From NCBI GenBank assembly GCA_901472505.1, contig LR590468.1, forward strand, positions 2,331,501 to 2,395,500: DNA of 64,000 nt. Reading direction: 5' to 3'. The notes below the pieces were generated by a model, which did not search any database, was not told the origin of the DNA, and worked only from the letters and a program-made list of their open reading frames with translations. A program made the position numbers and the translations under genes. Origin of the DNA: Proteus vulgaris. Its GTDB lineage: Bacteria > Pseudomonadota > Gammaproteobacteria > Enterobacterales > Enterobacteriaceae. This document shows, piece after piece, positions 53,904 through 63,553 of the stretch (position 1 is its first letter; every line of letters begins with the position of its first letter).

Positions 53904-54491
53904 ATGAATGAATTACGCATAGGGTTAGTTTCTGTTTCTGATCGCGCATCAAGTGGGGTTTATGAAGATAAAGGTCTACCCGCTTTAGAGGCTTGGCTAA
54001 AAGCTGCGTTAACAACGCCTTTTCATATCGAATCTCGGTTGATCCCGGATGAGCAATTAATGATTGAGCAAACACTTTGTGAACTTGTTGATGAATCGGG
54101 TTGCCATTTAGTCCTTACAACCGGTGGAACGGGCCCTGCTCGCCGTGATGTTACGCCTGATGCGACTTTGGCTATTGCAGATAGAGAGATGCCTGGTTTT
54201 GGCGAACAAATGCGTCAAATTAGTCTGAAATTTGTACCAACAGCGATTTTGTCTCGGCAAGTTGGTGTTATACGTAACCAAGCATTAATTTTAAACTTAC
54301 CTGGACAACCTAAAGCGATTGCAGAAACGCTGGAAGGGTTAAAAGACAGTGACGGTAAAGTCATTGTGAGTGGCATTTTTGCAAGCGTGCCTTATTGTAT
54401 CCAATTGTTAGATGGTCCTTACATTGAAACAAACGAAAATATTGTTACCGCATTTAGACCAAAATCAGCCCGTCGTTCTACTTCTGCCTAA
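53904..54491 (+). CDS. mog: Molybdopterin adenylyltransferase
   Basis: Mog adenylylates molybdopterin before molybdenum insertion. The 195 aa protein has the MoCF_biosynth pattern: LRIGLVSVSDRASSGVYEDK at the start, the molybdopterin/ATP loop LTTGGTGPARRDVTPDAT near residues 72-89, then MPGFGEQMRQISLKFVPTAI and LPGQPKAI. ATTGAGG precedes the ATG closely. Neighbours are talB upstream and dnaK downstream as in E. coli, but the acetate transporter gene satP is missing between mog and dnaK. Confidence 0.95.
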   Translation: MNELRIGLVSVSDRASSGVYEDKGLPALEAWLKAALTTPFHIESRLIPDEQLMIEQTLCELVDESGCHLVLTTGGTGPARRDVTPDATLAIADREMPGFGEQMRQISLKFVPTAILSRQVGVIRNQALILNLPGQPKAIAETLEGLKDSDGKVIVSGIFASVPYCIQLLDGPYIETNENIVTAFRPKSARRSTSA

Positions 54492-54796
54492 ATAATTTAA
54501 GAGGTTATTCTAACTGTTTGTTTGTATGAGTGGATAGAATTCATACTATATTCAAGTAGTACAAAAATAACCTCATTTCTATTTAATCCCTTTTTCCTAG
54601 TGCTTTTTTTTAAAAAAATACTTTGTTATCAATGTATTGTGGTTCTATTTTGAGTCTAATCTTCAGTCAATTGTATTAATTCGTTATGATATTATTTATT
54701 TTTGAAGTAATGTATTGATAAATAAACCGTTTTTGTTTATTGAGGCTTGTTTAACCTATTTTTTTCGCATTTTTTGCATTTTTTTTCATGATTCCC

Positions 54797-54824
54797 CTTG
54801 ATGAATGTATTTATGACCCCATCT
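54797..54824 (+). promoter_or_regulatory. Heat-shock (sigma-32) promoter P1 of dnaK
   Basis: CTTGATG (54797-54803), 13-base spacer, CCCCATCT (54817-54824): a close match to the sigma-32 consensus (CTTGAAA ... CCCCATnT) and to the wording of the E. coli dnaK P1 (CTTGATGA ... CCCCATTT). Confidence 0.85.
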
Positions 54825-54911
54825 TCTTTTCAACTGCAATTACCACTCTTGAGTTGCGTTGATTTTATATCCGCTTTGAGATGATGTTGTAATAAGTCTA
54901 TTAATTTGTGA

Positions 54912-54940
54912 CTTGAAAAATGAATATTCATCCTCATATA
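54912..54940 (+). promoter_or_regulatory. Heat-shock (sigma-32) promoter P2 of dnaK
   Basis: Perfect -35 CTTGAAA (54912-54918), 13-base spacer, then CCTCATATA (54932-54940). It lies 46 bases before the dnaK ATG. Confidence 0.8.
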
Positions 54941-54985
54941 GATTGGTAGTCAAATTGATAAAGAATTCTCTTTGGAGGCGTTTAA

Positions 54986-56911
54986 ATGGGTAAAATTATT
55001 GGTATTGACCTGGGTACAACTAACTCTTGTGTTGCTGTAATGGATGGCAAAAATGCCCGGGTTATTGAAAACGCTGAAGGTGACCGCACAACACCTTCAA
55101 TCGTTGCATATGCACAAGATGGTGAAATCTTAGTTGGTCAACCAGCAAAACGTCAGGCTGTGACTAACCCACAAAATACTTTATTTGCCATCAAACGTTT
55201 AATTGGTCGTCGCTTCGAAGATAGTGAAGTTCAGCGTGACGTTGCTATCATGCCTTACAAAATTGTAAAAGCTGATAACGGTGATGCGTGGATTGAAGCA
55301 CGTAACGATAAAATGGCTCCACCACAAGTATCTGCTGAAGTCCTGAAGAAAATGAAGAAAACAGCAGAAGACTATTTAGGTGAAACAATTACAGAAGCCG
55401 TTATTACTGTTCCTGCTTACTTTAACGATGCTCAACGTCAAGCAACTAAAGATGCGGGGCGTATCGCCGGTCTTGAAGTTAAACGTATTATCAACGAACC
55501 AACTGCGGCAGCTCTGGCTTACGGCTTAGATCGTGAAGTAGGCAACCGCACTATCGCTGTTTACGACTTAGGTGGTGGTACATTCGATATCTCTATCATT
55601 GAAATTGATGAAGTAGATGGCGAAAAAACCTATGAAGTTCTGTCAACTAATGGTGATACCCATTTAGGTGGTGAAGACTTCGATAGCCGTTTAATCAACT
55701 ACTTAGTTGATGAATTTAAAAAAGAACAAGGCATTGATCTGCGTAACGATCCATTAGCAATGCAACGTCTGAAAGAATCTGCTGAAAAAGCGAAAATTGA
55801 ATTATCTTCAGCACAACAAACAGATGTTAACTTGCCGTATGTTACTGCTGATGCAACAGGCCCTAAACACTTAAATATCAAAGTAACTCGTGCAAAACTA
55901 GAATCTTTAGTTGAAGATTTAGTGAAACGCTCAATGGAGCCAGTACGTGTTGCTTTAGAAGATGCAGGCTTGAAAGTTAGCGAAATTAACGACGTTATCC
56001 TGGTTGGTGGTCAAACTCGTATGCCAATGGTTCAAAAAACCGTTGCTGATTTCTTTGGTAAAGAGCCACGTAAGGATGTTAACCCAGATGAAGCGGTTGC
56101 AATGGGGGCGGCTGTTCAAGGTGGTGTATTAGCCGGTGATGTTAAAGACGTTCTGTTACTTGACGTAACTCCACTGTCTTTAGGTATCGAAACAATGGGG
56201 GGAGTAATGACTTCTCTGATTGCGAAAAATACCACAATCCCAACTAAACATAGCCAAGTGTTCTCTACCGCAGAAGATAATCAATCTGCAGTAACTATTC
56301 ATGTATTACAAGGTGAACGTAAACGTGCGAGCGATAACAAATCGCTGGGTCAGTTTAACTTAGATGGTATTCAAGCAGCACCACGCGGTATGCCACAAAT
56401 TGAAGTAACTTTTGATATTGATGCTGATGGTATTTTGCATGTATCAGCTAAAGATAAAAACAGTGGACGTGAGCAAAACATCACCATTAAAGCTTCTTCT
56501 GGTTTAAATGAAGAAGAAATCCAAAAAATGGTACGTGATGCAGAAGCGAACGCAGAAGCTGACCGTAAGTTTGAAGAATTAGTGCAAACTCGTAACCAAG
56601 CTGACCAATTAGTTCACGGTACTCGTAAACAAATTGAAGAAGTTGGTGATAAATTACCAGCGAACGATAAAGAAGCTATCGAAAAAGCGGTAAGCGAGTT
56701 AGAAATAGCTTCTAAAGGCGAAGATAAAGACGCTATCGAAGCAAAAATTAAAGCATTAGTTGAAGCTTCTGAAAAGCTGTTAGAAATTGCACAACAACAA
56801 GCACAAGCGGGTGCTGCAGGTAATGCTGCTGACGCAGAGGCGAGTGCGAAGAAAGATGATGATGTTGTCGATGCAGAGTTTGAAGAAGTTGACGGTAAAG
56901 ACAAGAAATAA
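54986..56911 (+). CDS. dnaK: Chaperone DnaK (Hsp70)
   Basis: DnaK is the ATP-dependent Hsp70 chaperone, working with DnaJ and GrpE. The 641 aa protein has the nucleotide-binding domain ([51 protein letters not shown]), linker [15 protein letters not shown], the substrate-binding beta domain, and a helical lid ending [18 protein letters not shown] precedes the ATG. Two sigma-32 promoters lie upstream. dnaJ follows after about 105 bases. Intact, with noticeably higher GC than accessory genes. Confidence 0.98.
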   Translation: MGKIIGIDLGTTNSCVAVMDGKNARVIENAEGDRTTPSIVAYAQDGEILVGQPAKRQAVTNPQNTLFAIKRLIGRRFEDSEVQRDVAIMPYKIVKADNGDAWIEARNDKMAPPQVSAEVLKKMKKTAEDYLGETITEAVITVPAYFNDAQRQATKDAGRIAGLEVKRIINEPTAAALAYGLDREVGNRTIAVYDLGGGTFDISIIEIDEVDGEKTYEVLSTNGDTHLGGEDFDSRLINYLVDEFKKEQGIDLRNDPLAMQRLKESAEKAKIELSSAQQTDVNLPYVTADATGPKHLNIKVTRAKLESLVEDLVKRSMEPVRVALEDAGLKVSEINDVILVGGQTRMPMVQKTVADFFGKEPRKDVNPDEAVAMGAAVQGGVLAGDVKDVLLLDVTPLSLGIETMGGVMTSLIAKNTTIPTKHSQVFSTAEDNQSAVTIHVLQGERKRASDNKSLGQFNLDGIQAAPRGMPQIEVTFDIDADGILHVSAKDKNSGREQNITIKASSGLNEEEIQKMVRDAEANAEADRKFEELVQTRNQADQLVHGTRKQIEEVGDKLPANDKEAIEKAVSELEIASKGEDKDAIEAKIKALVEASEKLLEIAQQQAQAGAAGNAADAEASAKKDDDVVDAEFEEVDGKDKK

Positions 56912-56961
56912 TGCCCTTAACGGGCCACGGTAACTCACCTGTGAATAGTTACTGATACCGA

Positions 56962-56993
56962 ACACGGGCGTCGAGGAAACTCAACGCCCGTGT
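56962..56993 (+). repeat. Inverted repeat in the dnaK-dnaJ spacer
   Basis: A perfect 10-bp stem, ACACGGGCGT / ACGCCCGTGT, with a 12-base loop, lies 24 bases before the dnaJ ATG. It lacks a T-run, so it is not a normal terminator; it may shield the dnaJ message or reduce dnaJ expression relative to dnaK. Confidence 0.75.
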
Positions 56994-57016
56994 GCTTATG
57001 TCAAGGGTAATCTAGA

Positions 57017-58156
57017 ATGGCGAAAAGAGATTTTTACGAAGTACTCGGTTTAAGTAAAAGTGCCGACGAAAAAGAAATTAAACGTGCATATAAGCGTTTA
57101 GCAATGAAATATCACCCAGACCGTAATCAGGGTGATAAAGAGTCAGAATCAAAATTTAAAGAAATCAAAGAAGCCTACGAAATTTTAAGTGATGCACAGA
57201 AACGTGCTGCTTACGATCAATATGGCCATGCAGCCTTTGAGCAAGGCGGGTTTGGTGGCCAAGGTGGTGGTGGTTTCGGTGGTGGCGCTGACTTTGGTGA
57301 TATTTTCGGTGATGTTTTTGGTGATATTTTTGGTGGTGGTCGCCGTCAACAACGTGCATCACGAGGGTCTGACTTACAATACAACATGGACTTAACGCTT
57401 GAAGAAGCTGTTCGTGGTATTACCAAAGAAATTCGTATACCTACACTAGAAACATGTGACAAATGCCATGGTAGCGGTGCTAAAGAAGGTACATCAGCTG
57501 AAACATGCTCTACCTGTCATGGTGCGGGTCAGGTTCATTTACGTCAAGGCTTCTTCACTGTACAACAAGCATGTCCAACGTGTCATGGTCGAGGTAAAGT
57601 GATTAAAGAGCCTTGCTCTAAATGTCATGGTGATGGTCGTGTCGAGCGTTATAAAACCCTGTCTGTTAAAATTCCAGCTGGCGTTGATACGGGTGATCGC
57701 ATTCGCTTAAGTGGTGAAGGTGAAGCAGGTGAAAATGGTGCACCAGCAGGCGATTTATATGTACAGGTTCATGTTCGCCAACATCATATTTTTGAGCGTG
57801 ATGGCAATAACCTGTATTGTGAAGTTCCGATTAACTTTGCGATTGCGGCTTTGGGAGGCGAAATTGAAGTTCCTACACTGGATGGCCGTGTAAAACTTAA
57901 AATCCCAGCAGAAACTCAAACGGGCAAAATGTTCCGTATGAAAGGTAAAGGCGTCAAGTCAGTACGTAGTAGCACTGTCGGTGATTTGATGTGCCGTGTT
58001 GTTGTTGAAACACCGGTTAAACTCAATGAGAAACAAAAAGAGTTAATGGAACAACTTGGTGAATCATTTGGTGGTAAAAGTGGTGAGAAAAATACACCGC
58101 GCTCTAAAAGCTTCCTAGATGGTGTGAAAAAATTCTTTGATGATTTAACCAAATAA
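57017..58156 (+). CDS. dnaJ: Co-chaperone DnaJ (Hsp40)
   Basis: DnaJ delivers substrates to DnaK and stimulates its ATPase. The 379 aa class I protein has the J domain with HPD in MKYHPDRNQ (about residues 33-35), a Gly/Phe-rich region ([20 protein letters not shown]), four zinc-binding repeats ([32 protein letters not shown] at about residues 147-205) and the C-terminal client-binding domain. Linked to dnaK in one heat-shock operon. Intact. Confidence 0.98.
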   Translation: MAKRDFYEVLGLSKSADEKEIKRAYKRLAMKYHPDRNQGDKESESKFKEIKEAYEILSDAQKRAAYDQYGHAAFEQGGFGGQGGGGFGGGADFGDIFGDVFGDIFGGGRRQQRASRGSDLQYNMDLTLEEAVRGITKEIRIPTLETCDKCHGSGAKEGTSAETCSTCHGAGQVHLRQGFFTVQQACPTCHGRGKVIKEPCSKCHGDGRVERYKTLSVKIPAGVDTGDRIRLSGEGEAGENGAPAGDLYVQVHVRQHHIFERDGNNLYCEVPINFAIAALGGEIEVPTLDGRVKLKIPAETQTGKMFRMKGKGVKSVRSSTVGDLMCRVVVETPVKLNEKQKELMEQLGESFGGKSGEKNTPRSKSFLDGVKKFFDDLTK

Positions 58157-58174
58157 TTTTTATTCCCCCTTTCA

Positions 58175-58213
58175 AAAAGGCCTGATGACAGTATTTATCA
58201 TCGGGCCTTTTTA
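58175..58213. terminator. Bidirectional terminator between dnaJ and the EamA gene
   Basis: AAAAAGGCCTGATGA pairs with TCATCGGGCCTTTTT with one mismatch; A's before and T's after, between convergent genes. Confidence 0.9.
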
Positions 58214-58231
58214 TTTTAATATGGCTCAATA

Positions 58232-59077
58232 TTATCCCATCTTGATGGCGACAATCCCCGTTAAAATGACTAAGCACGCTAAGAGTTGTTTACGGTTAAA
58301 TTGCTCTTTTAGCAAATAAACAGATAAGACCATGGCAAATAGTACACTGGTTTCTCTTAATGCCGCGACAAGCACAATAGAGGCATGACTCATTGCCCAA
58401 ATTACAATGCCATAACTGACTAATTGCATGACACCACCTAAAAACGCGGGCTTCCAATAATCTTTTATTTTGGTTTTTAAGTACTGGCGATAACGAAGCC
58501 ATGCCAGTAAATACATCGCAATACCATTTAAAAAGAAGAGCCACAAAATATAAGCAAAAGGTGTTTCACCCACACGGGATCCATTACCATCAGATAGAGT
58601 ATAACTTGCGGTAAATAATGCAGTAAGGAGCGCAAAAAAGAGCGCATCTTTACGCAAATTCAGTGTTGCTATTTTTCGGCTACGTGAAATAAGGATAATA
58701 CCTAAAATAATCAATAGAATACCGATTAATCCAGTAATGGGGAGTGTTTCATGAAAAAGAAAAAAACCAAGAACTGCGGTCATTAATGGTGCACTACCAC
58801 GAGAAATTGGGTAGATCTGGTTAAAGTCTGCCAAGGTATAACATCGGCTTAAAGAGAGTGTGTAACCAATATGAAATAGGACGGAAAGAATAAGCCATTT
58901 CCATGCACCTATATCAGGTGATCCAACCAAAAACAGCGCGGGGATTGTTACAATACCTGAAAAAAAGGTCAGTAACGAGATCCCTAGAAATCGATCACTG
59001 CCGACTTTGACTAATGCATTCCAACATGCATGGAAGACAGCGGCAAATAGTACGGCAACAAAAATGGTAATCGACAT
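58232..59077 (-). CDS. EamA/DMT superfamily transporter
   Basis: A ten-helix drug/metabolite transporter family protein. From ATG 59077 (MSITIFVAVLFAAVFHACWN) it is 281 aa, made of two EamA repeats: the first ends near GIILISRSRK, the second from about residue 140 (KDALFFALLTALFTASYTL) to the C-terminal LVILTGIVAIKMG. The upstream start at 59131 would add 18 polar residues before the first helix and is unlikely. Substrate cannot be told from sequence. It is not at this place in E. coli. Confidence 0.85.
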   Translation of the reverse strand: MSITIFVAVLFAAVFHACWNALVKVGSDRFLGISLLTFFSGIVTIPALFLVGSPDIGAWKWLILSVLFHIGYTLSLSRCYTLADFNQIYPISRGSAPLMTAVLGFFLFHETLPITGLIGILLIILGIILISRSRKIATLNLRKDALFFALLTALFTASYTLSDGNGSRVGETPFAYILWLFFLNGIAMYLLAWLRYRQYLKTKIKDYWKPAFLGGVMQLVSYGIVIWAMSHASIVLVAALRETSVLFAMVLSVYLLKEQFNRKQLLACLVILTGIVAIKMG

Positions 59078-59527
59078 ATTGATAGAAGCCTTAGTACAAA
59101 AGCGAAAATTATTTTTATAAAACCATAGCACAATGGTTAAATAGTGAAATATATAACATTTTCTTTTTTCTTATAATCTTAGGATGCTGTAAATATAAAA
59201 GAGAGAAAGGGTATTGTTTGGTGTGGTTGAAAATTAGTCTATTTGCTCTATTTTATCAGTTGGGAGTATTTATTCAATTAGATGCCTATTTTTACTTATT
59301 TGTTAAAATATTGGATATTTATCAATAGATTAAATTTAATTAATTTAATTATTTTTTATTTTCTCTATTGGGAAATAATATTGATTAATTTCGACTACCT
59401 ATCTTGTTTCTCTTAATATTTCCTATTTAATTCGAATAATCCGAGCTGTTATCCATAAATAAACTGTTTTTTACGAATTTATGGTTAGCATATTATTAAC
59501 AAGATTAGTAATCTTGAGGTTAATATT
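59078..59527. other. Divergent AT-rich region, EamA gene / nhaA
   Basis: About 450 bases, very AT-rich, with no gene. It should contain the nhaA promoter and NhaR-binding sites, but I can assign no boxes with confidence. Confidence 0.45.
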
Positions 59528-60706
59528 ATGACGGCAATTATTAGACAATTTTTGAGATTAGAGGCATCAGGCGGTATTCTTCTGATTATTGCTGCTATTA
59601 TCGCATTGATTATGGCGAATACACCTCTAAGTGCTTTGTATAATGAGTTTTTATCTATTCCTATCATGATCAAGTTTGGTGCATTCGAACTTGATAAGCC
59701 ACTCTTGCTTTGGGTAAATGATGCCTTAATGGCTATTTTCTTTTTAGTGGTTGGATTAGAAGTTAAACGCGAGTTAAAAGAAGGTTCTTTAGCTCAACGT
59801 GATAGAGCTATTTTTCCTGCAATTGCTGCTGTGGGAGGGATGTTAGCGCCTGCATTAGTTTATCTCATGTTCAATCATGCAGATGCTGTTGGGCAACAAG
59901 GTTGGGCTATTCCGGCGGCAACGGATATTGCATTTGCATTGGGCGTTATGGCGCTATTAGGTAAACGTGTCCCTGTTGAGTTAAAAGTTTTCTTATTAGC
60001 TTTGGCGATTATCGATGACCTAGGCGTTATTGTGATTATTGCACTCTTTTATTCAAAGAGTATTGCATTGATGCCGTTGGCTTTGGCTGGGGTGATTGTT
60101 ATTACTCTAGGCCTAATGAATTGGCGTAAAGTTGGTAATACCGCAGCTTATTTGGTTCTTGGATTTATTTTGTGGGTGTGTATTTTAAAATCAGGCATTC
60201 ATGCCACCATTGCGGGTGTCATCGTCGGGTTCCTTATCCCATTAAGAAATAATGAAGGTGATTCACCTTCTGAGGAATTAGAGCATGTGCTACACCCTTG
60301 GGTTGCTTATTTAATTTTGCCACTGTTTGCATTTAGTAATGCAGGGGTATCCTTAAATGGAGTGACATTGGATGGTATGTTATCAGCATTACCATTAGGT
60401 ATCGCATTAGGCCTATTTTTAGGTAAGCCGATCGGAATTTTCCTCTTTAGTTGGGTTTCGGTAAAACTAGGCATTGCAAAATTACCAGATGCGATTAATC
60501 TTAAACAAATATTTGCAGTATCTGTGCTCTGTGGTATCGGTTTTACTATGTCTATCTTTATCGCAGGATTAGCTTTTGATGGTGCAGATGAAGCTTATAA
60601 TACCTACTCTAAGCTTGGTATTTTAGTAGGTTCAACGATAGCTGCTATTGTGGGATATTTGTTGCTTCGTTCTGTTTTACCGAAGTTAAAAACGAAGTCA
60701 ATATAA
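59528..60706 (+). CDS. nhaA: Na+/H+ antiporter NhaA
   Basis: NhaA exchanges two external H+ for one internal Na+ or Li+, giving salt and alkaline tolerance. The 392 aa protein has about twelve membrane helices and the ion-binding aspartate pair in [15 protein letters not shown] (about residues 163-164), with [31 protein letters not shown] and FGIGFTMS-like [19 protein letters not shown] lies upstream of the ATG. nhaR follows after a strong terminator, as in E. coli nhaAR. Confidence 0.97.
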   Translation: MTAIIRQFLRLEASGGILLIIAAIIALIMANTPLSALYNEFLSIPIMIKFGAFELDKPLLLWVNDALMAIFFLVVGLEVKRELKEGSLAQRDRAIFPAIAAVGGMLAPALVYLMFNHADAVGQQGWAIPAATDIAFALGVMALLGKRVPVELKVFLLALAIIDDLGVIVIIALFYSKSIALMPLALAGVIVITLGLMNWRKVGNTAAYLVLGFILWVCILKSGIHATIAGVIVGFLIPLRNNEGDSPSEELEHVLHPWVAYLILPLFAFSNAGVSLNGVTLDGMLSALPLGIALGLFLGKPIGIFLFSWVSVKLGIAKLPDAINLKQIFAVSVLCGIGFTMSIFIAGLAFDGADEAYNTYSKLGILVGSTIAAIVGYLLLRSVLPKLKTKSI

Positions 60707-60765
60707 GGAAATTTATTACGGATTTGAGTTTCTCAACACAATAAATACCGAGCAATATATTTAAA

Positions 60766-60805
60766 CCTACGGTGCAATACAGTGTATTGTGCCGTAGGTG
60801 TTTTT
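60766..60805 (+). terminator. Terminator between nhaA and nhaR
   Basis: Fifteen-base stem starting CCTACGGTGCAATAC, loop AGT, closing with GTATTGTGCCGTAGG, then TGTTTTTA. It should separate nhaA from nhaR transcription. Confidence 0.9.
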
Positions 60806-60896
60806 ATGAGGATTGGATGCAAGGAAAGCCAATCGCAAACTAATGCGTTATTACATAGTCTGTGTCTAGATCACAGAAGTTGAAAGGAAGATAACT

Positions 60897-61788
60897 ATGC
60901 GGGTGTCACATCTCAATTTTAACCATCTTTATTATTTTTGGCATGTGTGTAAAGAAGGCTCTGTTGTAGGTGCAGCAGAAGCCCTGTATCTGACACCTCA
61001 GACAATTACAGGGCAGATTAAAGCATTAGAAGAAAGATTAGGTGGTAAGTTGTTTAAACGCCAAGGAAGGGGACTGGTTCCTTCAGAATTGGGGCAACTT
61101 ATTTTCCGTTATGCTGATAAAATGTTTATGCTAAGTCAAGAAATGCTGGATATCGTCAACTATAGTCGTGAATCGAGCTTATTATTTGATGTCGGTGTCG
61201 CAGATGCATTATCTAAACAACTAGTTAGCCGCATATTGGAAACAGCTGTGATTGATCATGAGCAAATCCACCTGCGCTGTTTTGAATCAACGCATGAATT
61301 ATTATTAGAACAATTAAGTCAGCATAAACTGGATATGATTTTATCAGATTGCCCGGTCGATTCTTCTCAGCAAGAAGGTTTATTTTCTGTAAAACTCGGT
61401 GAATGTAATATGAGCTTTTTTTGCAGTCACCCACTTCCTGAAAAACCATTTCCTGAATGCTTAGAAGAGCGAAAACTACTCATTCCAGGTCGTCGATATA
61501 TGTTAGGTCGCCATTTATTAACGTGGATACGCAATAAAAATCTGCAAGTGGAAATATTGGGAGAGTTTGATGATGCGGCATTAATGAAAGCATTTGGATT
61601 AAATTATAATGCTATTTTTTGTTGCACCTTCACTGTATACCGATGAAACTTTCGCTCATAGTAATATCGAAGAGATTGGGATGCTCGACACTGTAAAAGA
61701 AGAGTACTACGCGATTTTTGCAGAACGAATGATCCAACATCCAGCGGTTCAACGTGTTTGTAATACTGATTTTTTCGGCACTTTTTAA
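60897..61788 (+). CDS. nhaR: LysR-type activator NhaR, frame broken by +1 T
   Basis: NhaR is a sodium-responsive LysR-family activator of nhaA. The N-terminus [20 protein letters not shown], the helix-turn-helix [20 protein letters not shown] and [17 protein letters not shown] are as in E. coli. The frame is lost in a run of six T's at 61615-61620; with five T's it reads [20 protein letters not shown] and ends [20 protein letters not shown] at 61788, 296 aa. As given, the open frame stops at 61646, losing about 50 C-terminal residues. GAAAGGAAG precedes the ATG. Probable consensus error. Confidence 0.9.
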
Positions 61789-61846
61789 TGGAGATAAAAA
61801 GAGTGTTGTAAGCCCATAAGTGGGTTGCAGTTCAAAGGGAGAAAAT

Positions 61847-61874
61847 AAAAAACCGGCTTAAGCCGGTTTTTTAT
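61847..61874. terminator. Bidirectional terminator between nhaR and rpsT
   Basis: Almost perfect palindrome AAAACCGGCTTAAGCCGGTT followed by TTTT and preceded by AAAA, between convergent genes. Confidence 0.93.
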
Positions 61875-61891
61875 AACACAAGAAAGCAATA

Positions 61892-62152
61892 TTACATTGC
61901 TTTGATTTGTGCTTGCAGATTAGCTTTATGACGTGCAGCTTTATTCTTATGAATTAAGCCTTTAGTTGCCTGACGGTCAACAATTGGTTGCATGTCATTA
62001 AATGCTTTTTGTGCTGCTTCTTTATCACCTGAAGCAACTGCTGCGTATACTTTTTTAATGTAAGTACGCATCATAGAACGACGGCTTGCGTTGTGCTGAC
62101 GACGCTTTTCAGACTGAACCGCACGTTTCTTAGCTGATTTGATATTAGCCAA
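61892..62152 (-). CDS. rpsT: 30S ribosomal protein S20
   Basis: S20 is a primary 16S rRNA binding protein. The 86 aa basic protein reads [20 protein letters not shown] and ends [10 protein letters not shown]. The start codon is TTG (62152), the same rare start used by E. coli rpsT, where it takes part in translational autoregulation by S20; GGAG and GGA lie just upstream. A promoter with a perfect TTGACA is about 50 bases upstream. Confidence 0.97.
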   Translation of the reverse strand: MANIKSAKKRAVQSEKRRQHNASRRSMMRTYIKKVYAAVASGDKEAAQKAFNDMQPIVDRQATKGLIHKNKAARHKANLQAQIKAM

Positions 62153-62201
62153 GTTCCAACTCCCAAATATATTCTAGCGAGGACAAATACAAAGGTGAAG
62201 G

Positions 62202-62230
62202 AATATGCCTTTTCAACCTAAGTTTGTCAA
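62202..62230 (-). promoter_or_regulatory. Sigma-70 promoter of rpsT
   Basis: On the minus strand TTGACA (62230-62225), a 17-base spacer and CATATT (62207-62202). The -35 is perfect and the spacing ideal. Confidence 0.72.
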
Positions 62231-62582
62231 TGGATTTATACAAAATTAGCGTCGTTGTACGCGACACTTGTTTCGTTGTGATGGCGCAAGATTTTATCAG
62301 TTAAGACGGGTAGAATACAGTCCTTTGAGTGAAAAAATCATCAAAATCGTGTATATGAGTAATAAATAATAGATTCTAATAGGATCTACGATTGATTTTA
62401 TGCGATTTTATAACCAAGAAGTGAGTGATAGTCCATTTTTATTTGATGTGAGTAGTCACATTTAAGAATAACAGTGAATCGACTCGTTGAGATATTACTC
62501 ATCAATAAACATTGATATATTGGGTTACTCTCAAGCCTTTGACAAGGTATAATCCAATAATTTCCACGGTATTGAGCCAGTT
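62231..62582. other. Divergent region, rpsT / ribF
   Basis: About 350 bases with no gene. A TATAAT at 62549-62554 lies 28 bases before ribF and is its likely -10 box, although no good -35 is visible at the right distance; the nearby TTGACA at 62539 is too close to pair with it. Confidence 0.45.
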
Positions 62583-63524
62583 ATGGAGCTAATTCGCGGT
62601 ATACAGAATATTAGAGCGCTACATCATGGTTGCGTTCTGACGATTGGGAATTTTGATGGTGTCCATCGAGGCCATCAGGCATTATTGAAACATTTGAAGC
62701 AAGAAGCTTCACAACGAGGGTTACCCACGGTTGTGATGACATTTGAGCCTCAGCCACTTGAGTTCTTTTTACCAGAAAAGGCGCCAGCACGTCTGACTCG
62801 TTTGCGAGACAAGATAAAGTATTTGGCTGAATGTGGTATTGACTACCTTTTGTGTGTCAAATTTGATAAACAGTTTGCTGCACAAACACCTGAAGAGTTT
62901 GTTTCATCCCTGCTGGTCAATAAATTAGGGGTGAAGTTTCTTGCTATTGGTGATGACTTTCGCTTTGGCAAACATCGTGAAGGTGATTTCCACTTTTTGC
63001 AACAAGCGGGCGTTCGGTATGGATTTGACGTCGCGAATACAGAAAGTTATTGCGATAAAGGATTACGTATCAGTAGCACCGCGGTACGAGAAGCGTTACT
63101 CAATGATGATTTAGTGCTTGCTGAATCACTCCTTGGACACCCTTACAGTGTTTGTGGACGAGTTGTTCATGGTAATGAATTGGGTAGAACTATTGGTTTT
63201 CCGACAGCCAATATTCCAATGAAGCGCTTGGTTGCACCAGTGAAAGGTGTTTATGCCGTTGATGTCTATTTATCAGATAATCAATTGCCTTTGCCTGGTG
63301 TGGCAAATATCGGAAGTCGCCCAACTGTAAAAGGGAAGGGCGTACAATTAGAAGTTCATTTAATCGACGTTAATATGGATTTATATGGACGTTGTATTGA
63401 TGTTGTGTTACGAAAGAAATTACGTAATGAACAGCGATTTGCATCATTGGATGCATTGAAGCAGCAAATCGCAGATGATGTGGCTACTGCTAGGGATTTT
63501 TTATCACAGCGGTCGGAGTCATAA
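62583..63524 (+). CDS. ribF: Bifunctional riboflavin kinase / FAD synthetase
   Basis: RibF phosphorylates riboflavin to FMN and adenylates FMN to FAD. The N-terminal nucleotidyltransferase has GNFDGVHRGHQALL (about residues 22-35) and the ISSTAVREAL motif; the C-terminal riboflavin kinase has GRTIGFPTANIP and VGSRPT-like NIGSRPTVKGKGVQLEVHLI. The 313 aa are family length. ileS follows after 29 bases, the conserved ribF-ileS-lspA operon. Confidence 0.97.
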   Translation: MELIRGIQNIRALHHGCVLTIGNFDGVHRGHQALLKHLKQEASQRGLPTVVMTFEPQPLEFFLPEKAPARLTRLRDKIKYLAECGIDYLLCVKFDKQFAAQTPEEFVSSLLVNKLGVKFLAIGDDFRFGKHREGDFHFLQQAGVRYGFDVANTESYCDKGLRISSTAVREALLNDDLVLAESLLGHPYSVCGRVVHGNELGRTIGFPTANIPMKRLVAPVKGVYAVDVYLSDNQLPLPGVANIGSRPTVKGKGVQLEVHLIDVNMDLYGRCIDVVLRKKLRNEQRFASLDALKQQIADDVATARDFLSQRSES

Positions 63525-63553
63525 ACTAGCGGAAAATTGGAACTGAGAATCGA

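Noticed and set aside
62539..62554. TTGACA next to TATAAT as the ribF promoter
   Set aside because: Only four bases separate the boxes, so they cannot act as a -35/-10 pair.
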